Program-made: the position numbers and the translations under genes | DNA from: Epiperipatus broadwayi | Taxonomy: Eukaryota > Onychophora > Udeonychophora > Euonychophora > Peripatidae | Direction: 5' to 3' | Length of the DNA stretch: 64,000 nucleotides | NCBI GenBank assembly: GCA_028023455.1 | Contig: JAQFVV010000185.1 | Span: 122,001 to 186,000 of the forward strand | Shown: one piece after another, positions 22,452 through 37,737 of the stretch | How the letters are laid out: every line of letters starts with the position of its first letter | Numbering within the stretch: the stretch's first letter is position 1 | Notes under the pieces: model-generated | Told to the model about the DNA's origin: nothing | What the model saw: only the letters and a program-made list of their open reading frames with translations | Databases searched by the model: none

Positions 22452-25400
22452 GCATAGTTACTGAGAGATTCCTGATTCCATTTAAGAAGTCACAGTGCAT
22501 CACATCACTAGAATGAGAAGAATCTTCAATGATCATAGTGATAATTTATTTACTATACAGCAGTTGCATAATTGATTTTAAGACATAATCTAATGCAAAC
22601 TCTATTAATTATAATTTGTTTAAACCAAATGGACTATTAATTATTAATATTATAAGAGAAATTAAAAAACTCAGAGGCACTTAAATATAATTTAATTATT
22701 TATTATATTCTTTTTAATACTAATTACTTCCCCAATTCCATTTGTCCAAGTGCTCCAACTGACTTGGTCTGAAATTTAAAAAGAAAGCAAACATAAAACT
22801 TATTTCTATTCCTTTTTAATAAATACAATCTTTTATTAACCATTTAATAAATTTTAACCAAGGGAACATACCCATATGAGGCCTATGAACAACAGTGATC
22901 CAAATTTATTCTGGATGCCTGTCAAATAAGTGTGACTGAAGGTTGACTTACTAATAAGAATGGGCTTGCATCATTCAAACACTCTACATTTTACAATTAA
23001 TAATTATATTCAAACATTTAAGGTATGGCACAAGTGTCTGTTGTTGCTTGCAGTCATTGAACTTTCCTTTTTTTGAACTCCAGGTTCCAACATAAGGTTC
23101 CTGTGTTGCTTATAGTGGAAACACTTACTGATCTTTTACTCTCCCCCTGTTTGACTTTCTAGATTGAGCAGTTAACATTCTTTTTAGAACTTAAAATTAC
23201 ACACACATTGAACATAATAAATGAATTAAAATTATTCAAAATTTTAATTAATAAAAGGTTAGTAAAAATAAATCCCATATGTTCCCTATTTTAATTCATC
23301 CATAATAATATACAAATAATAATCTCTCTTAAAAACACTACAATCTACAGTTGAAACTTTTTATACAACAAAGTTAATAGAGTTTAGAATTCTATTATGC
23401 CAATCTAAATAAAAGTTCTTTTAAAAAACTTCATAGTTCCCCTTATCAATCACCGTAACACTTTCTTCATGTGGATAATGTTCTTATATGATTTTTCTCA
23501 AAATTGCTGGCACGAATCTTTTGTTTTGTTCATTATCTTTTTTGATATCCTAGTCTAGTTTGTTAAAACTATTCTTCTCATAGTTGACAATCACTCAGCT
23601 GGCTCCAGGTAAGGCTGTGAGATATATTTTCCTGAGGGGAAAATTTTCAATGCCCACTAGCTGGAGAACATTTTCTTGGCACTGGTTAATATTATATCTT
23701 TTAATCTATTTCTAATCTGGATCCAAGCTTTTTACAATCTAATTTCCAAGCTTTTTCCAATGTGATATAACAAAAGCAAACTCGGTAATTTATATGTGTT
23801 TTTATAACAGAATTCACACCTAATGGTTATTTTTAGACACATTTTTACATGTCTAATTTCTGTCATTTTATTGTCATTGCCTTTTTAATGGAAAAGTTCT
23901 GGTTCAATTGGCAAAACAGATCAACTCTAACAATAACTTTAATTACAAATACTATTAGTATCACAAGTTTCAACAATAAAATTAATTTCAATAATCTACA
24001 ATTTTTTTTCTTCCCCCACCCCACCCCAAACTTTTAATGAAAAAAAATTCTCAAAATATAATTTTATCTTGAGTTATAATGAATTTAAACAAATAAATAA
24101 ATAAAATGAAGAAATCCTAATTTCTTTGAAATAAATAAAAAACTACTTTAAAAAAAAACATTTCAAAAATTGAGATTATTTTAAAATAATCTAATAATTA
24201 TGCACTTTTATAGAAATAAAATATATGCATCCATATTTATATGAGATGGCAGAAAATACCATCTCAATTGATGGCCTTTATCATTTTTAAAAATTACTTG
24301 CTTATATTTAAGATCATACATAATAGGAAGAGATCTTATAATTCTGAAAGGCTGATGCTTATTGTATCATTCTGAATTAAAAATATAATTTGATTTATTG
24401 TTCTTATGTAAGCTGATTAAAAAAATTTGCCTATACATAAGTTTAGTTAAAATAGAGTGGCTATATTTATTAATATGTGCAATGTTATTATGATTTAATT
24501 TCTTATTTGTTTTGAGAAATATATTTGTACCTTAAAAATCAGAAAGAAATCGATGAAGTAATGTAATTATGTTAATACTTAAAATAACTTACTTGTTGTC
24601 CTGAGATGTTTTAATCCTGTAAATTAATATCATTTGCTATAGATTATTCCCTATTATTATTTATTTCATTGACTTAGAAATTTTTTTAAAAATTTTTCAT
24701 AATAGGGGAGGAATATTGAAGTTATCTCTCATTGTGAATTTAAAAAAAAAGACTATATACAATCTTTAAAAGAATACATGTTTTTTATTTTTATCACATA
24801 TAGTTGTGGTCAAAAGTATCATTTTATAAATATTTGTTTCACATGTAAAATTGTTTCCATTTTAAACTGTTTATTTTTTGAAAGATGTTGAGATTAAAAA
24901 TCTTTTATTCACATTAAAGTTAAAAAGTGTTTTTTTTTTTTTAAAGGAGATTGAAATATTATCAGCAATTATCCTAATTTTAATATTGGTCAAAGAATAT
25001 TTGTGTTTTGATATGTATTTAAAAGAACAAGAAATATAAGATTTAAATGTAATAAATTTACATAAAAATTAATTATTTAAGTTATATTATATTATTTTTG
25101 TTAATATTAAAGTTAATTTTAAAAATAGTTGAACACAAGACATTTGAAAGCAAATGTTCAAGGTGTGTGTGTGGGTATACAAAGTGGACAATGGAAAGTT
25201 TTAACATGCATGCTTTCTAGGAGATAACCATAGTAATTTCAGACATCAATTTTGCAGTAAGAGGGATTGTCTGCCTTTAGAAAAAAATAAACTAGGTACT
25301 TGATAATAAATATTTGAGCCAACTAGATCCTCTTCTCTTAATATAGGTTTAAAAAATAGCAATAATAGTAAAGTTATTAGCCATGATAGTTGGCTAAAAG

Positions 25401-26163
25401 ATAATCTGACAGGGCTTGTGAAGCCTTTATTTCAGTTGCTTACATTACTGCTGAATCTTCATGACATAATGTTAAAATAAAAGAAAAGCCTAAAATAAAG
25501 TAAAACCTATTTAACAAAAGGAAATCTACCTTTTCTAAATTTAAGCATTGAAAAAGCTACATTTTAATGATATCCAGAGGGAGAATGTCATTGCATGGAC
25601 CAATTAATAGTTTATCAACATTTTTAAAAATTCTTAAATTTTACATCCACCTGTAATCATCTAACAAGTTTTGAGAACAACAGACTTTTTATCTATAACT
25701 TATAAAATTTAACAAGAATGAAGTTTCTTTTGCTAATCTTTATTTTCTTATTTTGTCAAAAATTATCATCTGGGAAACTCACTGAAGAATAAGATTAAAT
25801 AGAAAGGATTTGAAAATGAATTTTGAATTTATGACTTTAGTTTTAAAAAAAGAAATAGATATTATTTCCATTAATAATAATTTTATTAGGAATTGTTGCT
25901 ATGCATTGTTTTTATCTTAGATTTGCTAAAGAAATGTTCTTTTAAAATAACAAAATTAATATTTAAAAATATTTTTTTTGGTTAATATGTAATATGTTTT
26001 CAAACATCCCATATAATAATTTTGATGTAAATGATTATGTTTAGTAAGGGATATATAATGTTTATTAAAATTTATTATCTCTATAAACTTTAAATCATAT
26101 AAATATATTATTCCAGAGTAAAAGGAATTATGTTGATGTTTAGTGAGTTGTTAAGATTACAAG
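22452..26163. other. Long noncoding A+T-rich stretch
   Basis: No gene, RNA or clear repeat family was supported over 3.7 kb. 22860-23200 and 23560-23680 are less A+T-rich and could hold unrecognised repeats. A microexon-like arrangement at 23584-23608 is listed under findings. Confidence 0.4.
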
Positions 26164-26505
26164 CAATTCAAAACAAAGCAAAACTGTCAATATAGTAGTG
26201 CCATCTTGTGCTAACAAGAGCAATCATTGGATGCCAGAAGTCTTGTGCATAAAATCCCTATCTAGTGCCTACTCATCCAATATCCCCAGACTAGTTTCTG
26301 GCTTGTGGCCTTCATCAGTGAGGAGCTTTGGATCTGAGAGCATTGCACCTAGATCTAAGGCAACAAGCCAGAAACTAGTCTGGGGATATTGGATGAGTAG
26401 GCATTAGATAGGGATTTTATGCACAAGCCTTCTGGCATCCATTGATTGCTCTTGTTAGCACAAGATTGCACTACTATATGGAGAGTTTTGCTTTGTTTTG
26501 AATTG
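26164..26505. mobile_element. Near-perfect hairpin element with hammerhead (inverted dimer, family C)
   Basis: The left arm (26164-26305) and right arm (26364-26505) are about 142 nt each and highly similar as reverse complements. Examples are CAATTCAAAACAAAGC at the left end against GCTTTGTTTTGAATTG at the right, and TCCCTATCTAGTGCC against GGCATTAGATAGGGA. The loop (26306-26363) carries the remaining hammerhead core of one unit. No ORF of value. High arm identity suggests recent formation or arm conversion. Confidence 0.8.
26281..26327 (-). ncRNA. Hammerhead ribozyme, near-intact core
   Basis: Minus strand: stem I strand GCTCCTCA, CTGATGA (26318-26312), stem II GGC-CACAA-GCC with an A/A mismatch at its base, GAAA, palindromic stem III ACTAGT, then GTC followed by TGGGGA. 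Stem I pairs over 6 bp. The predicted cleavage is between 26289 and 26288. The right arm retains GCC-A-GAAA-CTAGTC-TGGGG (26366-26384) but its CTGATGA is replaced by a CTAGATCTA-type sequence, so only one complete ribozyme remains. Confidence 0.75.
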
Positions 26506-28440
26506 TTTAATAACAATTATGTGCTAGTATGAGATAATGATCATGTGATGTTTAAAGATTACAAACACTAGAAGTAAGATGTTGGTAAACTTAGTTTGTT
26601 ACATGGATAATTTGAATAGTGGCCTTCACATATCTTGGTGTTGTCATATATAGTAATATATATTTATTAGTATAAGAGATGGTGAATTTCTTTTATGACA
26701 AACTTATTTTATCTGAGAGTTGCAAATTCCTCTCCTTGTGTAGCTATTTCATTTTTTATATAAGATATAAAATTCCTTTTATTATATGTTAAATGAGAAT
26801 GTACATAAATACATACAGCAATATGTTAATTTTGCTTTTGCCACTTTGTTAAATATACCATTACTCGTGATCCTATGCTTTTTATTTTATATTTTGCATC
26901 AGTAGATACATTCAATGTATTATTAAAGGAACTTTTACCTGTGAAATACATATAAAATTATATTCCAAATTAAGTATTTGTTTTACTAGTAAATAATTAT
27001 AATAATCTTTTAGATAAGCCTGCTTAAGATATTTTTTTCCAGCTTATGGAAAACCACGTGAATAGCACTTTGGATTTACTTTTATTTTTTTTTAATACTT
27101 TGAAAAGCTGTAATGACGTCATAAATATGACTGTTATTAATGATAATATGAAATCATTTAAATGTCAATAAAATTTATATAATTTTTATTAAATTTGGTT
27201 TTTGTATATTTTCTTTATAAGGTTGCTACTTAGCGTTAATTTATGGTCACATGTATTAGATTTACTATGGGATTTTGATATTTACCCTGAGATATTAAAT
27301 ACGCATACATTAATATTTTCTTTTGCCTAGCTATGTTAAATTACTATTAGATATTATAACATTGCAATATAAAAAGGAAAAGGATGATGTATACATTGAA
27401 AGAAACTTTAAGATTATTTATTTACTTAATCTAAATATATTTCAAGATCAATAAAATACTCTATTGATTTCAATGTATATTTATTTGAAATACACACTTA
27501 TGTAATAGAAGAGTCTTAGATATAAATACATTTTATTTTTTATAAGTTTAGCTATCTAGAAGTGAGAGATTAATTATTATCAATCTATTATGTATAGTTA
27601 GAGTTTTTGACTTGTTCAGTTCGTAGAGAATATTAGATAAAAAAAGCCAACCTCATTTCTCATTATTTTTATATGTACGGTACAGTTTTGCTATCCAAAT
27701 ATCTGGCAAATTTGAAGAGCCAACTCCAGCATTATTTAACATTACAATATATTATAGTAGTCAAGGTAAAGGATAAAATCTTGCCGTATCTGCTATATAG
27801 GGCACCACCAGGCTATTTGAATCTGGAAAATTTATATAGTAGGCAGATATGTACTGTTAAGATCCAAATTTACATATATGTTTTATTCCGACCATCAGAC
27901 CATGCCACTAGCTTAGTAATATGCAGAGATTTATAAAATATAAATTCCTATCCAAAAATATTTTCAATATTAACCTTTTAACCACTAATTATATTATTGG
28001 TTGTATGAGGTAAAAATCAAATCTTTTAATTGGCCAACTCACAAACTGAAGACAAAGCCTATTGTTAAAACATATTCGCCTATAATATTAAATTCAACTC
28101 AGATATGTTTATAAAAAGTATATTACTAATTTTTCAGGTTATGAAGAGAACGAAAGTTCTTTCAAAAATAAATTGCTATTTATTTATTCTAAAATATTCA
28201 ATTTCGGCAACATAAAAGCTATAATATAAACAAAAAGGTCAACTTTTACGTTATAGAAAAGTAAATATTTCTTTTTATTAAATCTTTAATATTTTTACTA
28301 AAATCTTCAATATTTTTCGAAAAAAATAATTTTGTTTTTTTAGTATTCTCTCTGAAAATCATTTGTAATTACTGAATATATACTTAATATTCTTTAAAAT
28401 TATATTCGAAATGAAAATCTCAGCGTTTTTCTTTATTTTC
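26506..28440. other. Noncoding DNA with a few factor-site matches
   Basis: No gene was supported. It contains CACGTG (27055-27060) and the CRE palindrome TGACGTCA (27114-27121). The 87-codon ORF at 27673-27936 has no recognisable domain. Confidence 0.4.
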
Positions 28441-28470
28441 TTTGATCAGGCAGTTTCTTTGTTCTTTCCA

Positions 28471-28760
28471 GCCAATCAGAATGTCTTTTTCGGCTGAGAG
28501 CTCATTAACAACCAATTACAACCGATGTTCTTTCTTTGTTTAGGTTTAAATGTGTTTTTTTTATTTTTTACTTGTAAAATAATTCGGAAGAGGGCACCAT
28601 CTTACAGAACTTTTAAAAACCTATTCAAAACCTATCAAACAAATTTTTTAGCATAAGAACTGGCAGAGTTAGAGTGATGTCAGATGTCTACGAGGAGCTT
28701 CGTAAGAGGCGGGAAAAGGGTTAAAAAATATAAAAGAAGCCACTGCCAGTAATAACACAT
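28471..28760 (+). promoter_or_regulatory. Candidate RNA polymerase II promoter (CCAAT, E2F-like, TATA)
   Basis: In plus-strand order: GCCAATCAG (28471-28479), ACCAAT (28511-28516), the E2F-like GGCGGGAAA (28708-28716), then TATAAAAG (28729-28736), which would place a start near 28760. The spacing is promoter-like, and local GC content (28640-28760) is raised. Paired CCAAT boxes, E2F and TATA resemble S-phase or histone-type promoters. No histone gene follows, and I could not identify a transcribed product. Confidence 0.4.
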
Positions 28761-31105
28761 CAAACATTTATTAAACATATATAAAATTTAGCATTATTAT
28801 TTTAGTATGTTTACTTTAATTTTTTTTATAAAACATAACTTTACTTTAGATTTTAATTTACAATTTAACTTTTTATTTTAGAAGTTTGCACAGATGAATT
28901 TAATATTTTATTAGAGTGTTGAGTATGGAAAGACTACATAGATTGCATTTGAAAAGAAAATATTCTATCCCTTATTTAACCTTAGGCCAAAAGTTCGCAG
29001 TCAAACCAACACCAATCCATCTGATATATCGATGTATTCAATGCAGCATGAATATGACAGCACAATACCATACTGTCAGGAATGCACATCTGAATAGCAT
29101 GGTTATAGTGAAGAAATTGTCTCTCATCCAGTACAGGAATGTTACATCTGTTGGCGAGAAGAACAATAAAAATAAAACTCTGTAGAAAGGGATTGCGGTC
29201 CTTTTTGTCATCTTACTATCCCATTCCATAGGCTAAAGGGGTGATCCAAGGAGCAGAGAATACCATCTGCTTCCAATGGTCAGTATGAAATGGGACTTAT
29301 TTTTCCCAAGTGCATCAGATAATGTGAACCTGCATGTAGTGGATCTGTATACTACATTTACTAATTACATCAATATATCCAATCGATTAATCTAATTTAA
29401 CTACAAAACAAATAACCTAAGATTTATGCTCCCTTAAACTAACATAACTTTACGAATCTATGCAGCCATTCACGCCTGACTTAAATTTAACATGATTTAA
29501 TTAAAAGTTCAGCTTAACAGAAAAAAATCATAATAATAAAAGAACAAAAAAAATAAAGTAATGGAAATGATTTAAAAAAAAATACGTTCAATAAAAATAA
29601 TTATTCATACATAATTTAGTTGGTCAGATAGGAAATTCTATTTCTATTTAAATACTAAAAAGTTTAGAATTTAGAGTTCTTATTGTTTTCAAATACTGGA
29701 AAGTTTTAAAATTAATGTTCATAAAATTCTTATGATTTTAAAAAGTCCATCCTTAACAGTTGTTTGCCATTTGGGATCCAGCATTAATTTCCCCGATGAC
29801 CTGTGGTCCGCAATATAAGAAAACGATTGGTCATTTCTCTTTCTCTTTTTTTTTTTAGAAAAACTGAAGGGATTGAAGAGTGTGTCTTTTCAATCCCTTC
29901 TTCTTCAACTTTCTCCACACTAACACATATAGCACTCTCTATCACATCTCTTTCTTTTTTTTTTATTTCCAAACTTTTTTTTTATATTAAACTTTCGGAT
30001 CAAGTGGACATTATGTCATGATGATGCTGATCCTTTCATTGAGGTCTATTTCCTGAGGGATTTCTTTTATTGGCTATTCTGTTCCTATTGTTTTTTTCTC
30101 CTGACTTTTAATTATACATTTTGAGATGCCCAAGGGCTAGTTTACTTTAACTAATTGAAAATAATCATTTCCATTTTATACAATAGCATTAATTAATTTA
30201 TTGTACATTCTTTTTAATGATATATTTTATCTTTAAATCTTTTAAGTTTTTTCTTAAAAATTGGTTTTAAAATACTTTCTTTTTAATAGTTTTCTTTTAA
30301 TAATTTTTCATCTGAGTGATCTTATACAAATGTTACATACAAATGTTACATACTTTATATGAAGATCTTAATGATTTCTCTATTTTTTCTTAAAGCAAGT
30401 TAATGGATGGCTTCCAAACATTATGCTTTATAGCAGTAGATTGACATTTGCCATTGTTGTGTAAGTAACTTTTTAAAATTATTTTCTTTTTACTTTTTTC
30501 CAACTGTCTAATGACAATTAATCCAATAAGGCAATCTATTGGGGATAATTAATAATATTTGGAAAACATTCACTAACTTTCTTTTTAAAAAAAATCAGGA
30601 GAATCCTTACAGATAAGAATATAAAATTTCTACTGGTAATTGCTTTTGACAGACAACCCTAATTGGTTATAGCATCACTTTAAAATCAGCATTTTTTATG
30701 GTAATACTATCAAAAGAGAAGAGAATAATATCACTCAACATATTGTGTTCTATAGAATTTGGGTTTAATATATTTTTTGGAAGCATAAATACTTTTTCTA
30801 AAAATGTTTAACTAGCTGATTAAAATAGTCCAACATATAATTACAAATAAAATGCTATTAAACTTTTAGAAAACTATATCTTTTTTTTTTCTATTTTTTT
30901 TTTTTGTAGTAATGGTATAATGTGTTGTTAGGAATGGTTGATCATATTATCTAACTAGAGGAAAGATTTTAAACTACTCAAAAAAAAATCAATTAAGCTA
31001 TGTAGAAAAAAATGTATTACAAACTCTCTCACTTACTATGCTGAAAATTGTATGATTAGACTGAATACTTTTTATATGATAGTCAATTTAACAAATAATA
31101 TCATA
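28761..31105. other. Mostly noncoding; Cys-containing reading fragments near 29.0-29.2 kb
   Basis: At 28916-29185 the plus strand has an 89-codon ORF. A second frame across the same DNA reads STIPYCQECTSE and SHPVQECYICWREE. Neither matches a family I recognise, and both carry stops nearby. 29800-29930 has a small inverted repeat around GAAGGGATTGAA / TTCAATCCCTTC. Confidence 0.35.
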
Positions 31106-31109
31106 AATC

Positions 31110-31960
31110 TACTAAAATTATTGACAGCTTTCTCTGATATGATAACAATAATATTTTGAAGAGGTTGATCAACTTTTTAATAATAATACAAGAATTGATA
31201 GAATGAATTTTAATGATATATCCACTCTATTTACTCATTTTGATTTGGATAAAATATTCAGTTTACTGAAGTTAAAACAGCTATTTAATTAATCTTAAAA
31301 ATGGATGCACTTTCAGACCTGATAATATCCTTGAAGAAATTAATCACTGGATCTTAAAATTGCTTCTATTGCTTAATTTTTTTAAAAATAAAGAGAGTAA
31401 ACATTATCTCAGTAATTATTATGAATATCATTATTATCCACTACTATAAAAATAAGTTCAAAAATCTTGTTGAATAGATAAAAAGATAAATTATCTTTAA
31501 TACCTACAGAATAAAGGCTTATCTTAATTACTCTTCAGCAAAATAGAAAATAATATAACTCTTCTTTTTTTATGGCTAAAAGCATCTAAGAATACACATT
31601 TAATAATGGCTTACTAAGCTCATTATTGAAAAAAAAGTCTGAAATAGCCCAGAAATATCAGTATCTAAAAAAATTTCAATTTGACTGGCATTTAAACCCT
31701 ACATTGTAGTTATAAAAGACAATGCCCTATACATGAGACTCAGTTTTATATATGCAATAGATAAAAGATGAATTAAGTATATGCTACATAATTAAAGAAG
31801 TTAATGAACCAAAATGAAATTATGACTATGAGATTAAGAACAACTGTCTTATAGATCATGGTACTTTATTCGTTGCTTATCAGCTGCAGAGAAATATTTC
31901 AGCTAAACAAAATAAGAAGTTTGCTTATTTTCTATAGATAATTTTTCAAGTTATTAAATT
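31110..31960 (+). mobile_element. Heavily decayed LINE reverse-transcriptase relic
   Basis: Broken translation resembles the N-terminal RT region of LINEs: NNNTRIDRMNFNDIST (about 31180), FTEVKTAI then LKNGCTFRPDNILEEI (about 31262-31342, cf. the usual EVxxAI..LKNGKAPGPDxIPAE), and KDKLSLIPTEQR-like sequence (about 31480-31520). Stops are frequent. It is similar in type to the 42.7 kb relic. Confidence 0.5.
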
Positions 31961-34199
<2,239 letters not shown>

Positions 34200-34762
34200 C
34201 TTTTCTTGAAAATAATGGAGTAGATACTATTATCAGAATAATAAATAAAAGTTGGTAAGTATTTTTATAATTTATTTTATTTATTCTTTTGCTAGAAATA
34301 GGTAGTAACTAAAAATTTTTTGTTTTTGCTTTAGATTTTAATCCTAGATTATAAATATGATTCGTATCATGCACTAATCATTATACCTTAAAGCGGTGAT
34401 GGAAAACTCTGGCATGTTCAAATTTTTTATTCACAAAGCATAGTGAAAATCCTGTGATTTAAAATAATATCCCAATATGATCAAGAGAAGAAAAAAATTT
34501 GATTTTATAAGAAGAAAAGTTACTTCTCTTTTCAACTACTCATTTCAGGTTTTTTTTTTTTTAAAAAAAAAAACTAATTTTCAAATCACTTTGCTTAGAA
34601 GAGAAAAAAAATTCTTTTTTTATTGAAATGAATAATGGATTTTTCATTTCAATATATATATGAAATAAACTATCTATATTGTAACACTATATCTTAATAT
34701 CTAAATAAATAATCATGACTATAAACTCGGAAAAAAATATTGGCTTATCAAATAGAGTAAAT

Positions 34763-34991
<229 letters not shown>

Positions 34992-35294
34992 AACTTTTAA
35001 AAACTGCATAATTATGTTGCTTATATTTTGATTTACTAATTGCATGGCACAACAGTCATTCAATAAATATTTTTTGGAAAATTTTGGCATGAGCACATAA
35101 AAAGGTTCACCACCACTGCTTTAAAGCTTTTTAAAACCCATAAACCCAATATAATCTTTATGGTCCTTATAATTATATTTAAAATTTATATTTATCTGTT
35201 CTTTAAAAAAATGTATCTATGATATTGTTATTGTCATAATTTATCAATATAATCCTTTTACAGCAATTATTGAATCTTTGTATTTATAGTATTA

Positions 35295-35436
35295 TTGTAA
35301 TTTAATCAATGATAATGTATACAGAACATATACTAAGAAAAGCTTGTTCAATGTATTAAATTGTACATTTTAATACATTGAACAAACTTTTCTCAGTATA
35401 CGCTCTGTATGCATTATTATTTATTGAATTACATTG
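35295..35436. repeat. Palindromic hairpin, possible MITE
   Basis: Arms of about 65 nt (about 35300-35362 and 35373-35436): TTGTTCAATGTATTAAA against TTTTAATACATTGAACAA, and GTATACAGAACATATACT against AGTATACGCTCTGTATGC. The loop is about 10 nt. No coding capacity. Confidence 0.75.
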
Positions 35437-35821
35437 TTTTTTGAGAAAAGTTATAATTTCTTGGAATTATAGTAGCATTATAAATTTAATTAATTTTTTT
35501 TGATTAGAATCATGTCATAAGTCTGTATATTATATTATTAGCAAATTAAGGGTTATATTTAGTATCATTGATAAAAAATCAAATTTCAATGTAGACAACT
35601 TAATTATCAAAATTGATATATAATTTGCAATATAAGATATTAACAAGCATCCTATTAAGCTATTAATAAAATTAAATAATTTTTAAAAATGTTCCATAGT
35701 TGGAAATTCCTGAAAAATAAATAAAACCCAAAGCCTATTGTTGCTGGTACACTTCATCATTATCATCAGGCACAATTTGGATGAAATTTACTGTAAAATT
35801 AATTCTCCATGCCACTCATAT

Positions 35822-35841
35822 TGCTGACTCACCGAATCCAG

Positions 35842-35888
<47 letters not shown>

Positions 35889-35905
35889 TTCGGTGGGTCA
35901 GTTTA
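35822..35905. repeat. (TA)n tract bracketed by a perfect inverted repeat
   Basis: CTGACTCACCGAATCC (35824-35839) and GGATTCGGTGGGTCAG (about 35886-35901) flank about 38 bp of TA. They pair except at one position. The TA itself is self-complementary, so the whole 80 bp can form one hairpin. Confidence 0.85.
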
Positions 35906-36603
35906 TATATATATGTATATATGCAGGTTTAAGCCTGTATAGCGTATTAATGTAAAATTAATGTAATTCAAGAGAAAGGATTTCCATCTCTCATATATGC
36001 TCTGTATGGATCTTATATTAACTAGTAAAAATTTTTGTTTTATTGTTTATTTTTCAGAAATCAGCATTTGAATAACATTATATTAGTTTAATTATTATCC
36101 AAAATGTAAAATGTTATTTTGTATGCATATAAGTTTAAAAGCTATTTATTATATAAATGTATTCATAAATTAAAAAAAAAAGGGTAAAACACTTGAAGAG
36201 CTATATGTGTTTAATCCAACTGAGTAAATATGGTTAGTAAAAATGCATTTTACAAACCATTAATATGTTTTTTTAAATGTTTGAAGACATGTATTTAAAA
36301 TTTTTTTAAAAAAATTATTAATTATAAATAGATAATTGTCATATACTGCAAGTTGCAACTCATTATTACAAAAATCTTGTTTAAATTTATTTACTGATTA
36401 AAAAAAATAACAGTGAAATATATGTAAATTATTTTAAAATTAAATGTTATGTTTACTGTAAATTAAATATAACTTATTAGCAACTATTTTTTAAAACATT
36501 TAATTTAATAAAAAATTAAACAAATAAAATTCAATTTAATATTTATATTTACTTGATTATAAAAAATGCATTTTTAAATGAAAGAAACTCGATACAATAA
36601 TAA
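35906..36603. other. Noncoding A+T-rich DNA
   Basis: Nothing recognised. Confidence 0.5.
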
Positions 36604-37407
36604 AGATCATCATCATCAACCAATACAATCCACTGCAAGATAAAGGTATTTCCATGTTCAATTCATCTTCTATGATATCTAACCTCCCATGTCCACATCA
36701 CATCTGTATATTTTGTTATTTCATCCATCTATCTCACATGTGGCCTTTTCTAGGTCTTTTAGAATTTCTTGAAATCCAGTCTAAGATTTCAATTGTTCAT
36801 CTATTATCATCTTTCTTAGCAATATGTTCTGTCCAACTCCACTTCAGTATTTTAATTCTTTCAACAATGTCATTAACATCTGTTTGTTTTCTTACCCATG
36901 TATTGTGTTTTCAATCTCTTCTTGTTATTCCTAACATGCATCTTCCATATTTCTGTAAGTGGTGTGATATCTCTGTATTGTTCTTCTATTAAGTGTTCCA
37001 GTCTCAGATCCATAAGTAAGAATGGGTAAAACACATTTATTAAAAACTTTCATTTTCAAATACAGTCATATCTTTTTTTAATATTATTTCTACCAAAGGC
37101 ACTCCAACCAACTTTAATTTTATGATTAATTTCATCCATTAAGTTTCCATCTGTACTAACAATATGACCAAGGTATTTATAGTTATTAACTTTATTTAAC
37201 TCATCATAATCTTTACTTTCATCTTTTGAAAAAATCCATTGAATATTACTTTAGACTTTTTAACTTACCTTTAGTCTTACTATTTTACTTTCATCTGATA
37301 ACTCTTGAAACATTTCCTGAAACTCTGAAGCCTTATTTGAAAAAAAAAACAACTACATCATATGCAAAATTTAAATGACTTAAATAATTTCCATTTATTT
37401 TATTCCT

Positions 37408-37737
37408 TTAACTTCCCATTTTAATCCACAAAATACTTTTTGCAGCACTGCTATAAAAATGTTTTGGAGATCTGGAGTCACCCTGTCTTATACCATCTTC
37501 AATGTTAACCTTTCCAGTATCATTATGTAATTTAATTGCTGCTGTTGCATTTTTATAAATATTCTTTAGAATATGACAATATCCTAGATCTATACCTTGA
37601 TGATCCAATGCTTTAGTCACTAAAGAAATGGTTGTAGAATCAAATGCCTTTTCATAATCTACAAATCCAAAGCTGAATGGCAACTCATATTCATTGGTCC
37701 TTTCTATAATTTCTCTCAATACTTGGATATCATCCAC
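37408..37737 (-). pseudogene. RTE reverse-transcriptase fragment (motifs A and B)
   Basis: A 109-codon open segment contains FVDYEKAFDS (motif A, with the first catalytic Asp) and GIRQGDSRSPKHF (motif B). The catalytic DD of motif C falls in the next, frameshifted segment (about 37340-37370), where the usual FADD box is broken (FCI*). Confidence 0.8.

Noticed and set aside
27673-27936. 87-codon plus-strand ORF
   Set aside because: No recognisable domain and composition like the surroundings; treated as chance.
28916-29185. 89-codon ORF downstream of the promoter-like cluster as a zinc-finger protein
   Set aside because: Cys spacing fits no zinc-finger class, an alternative frame looks equally plausible, and both have nearby stops.
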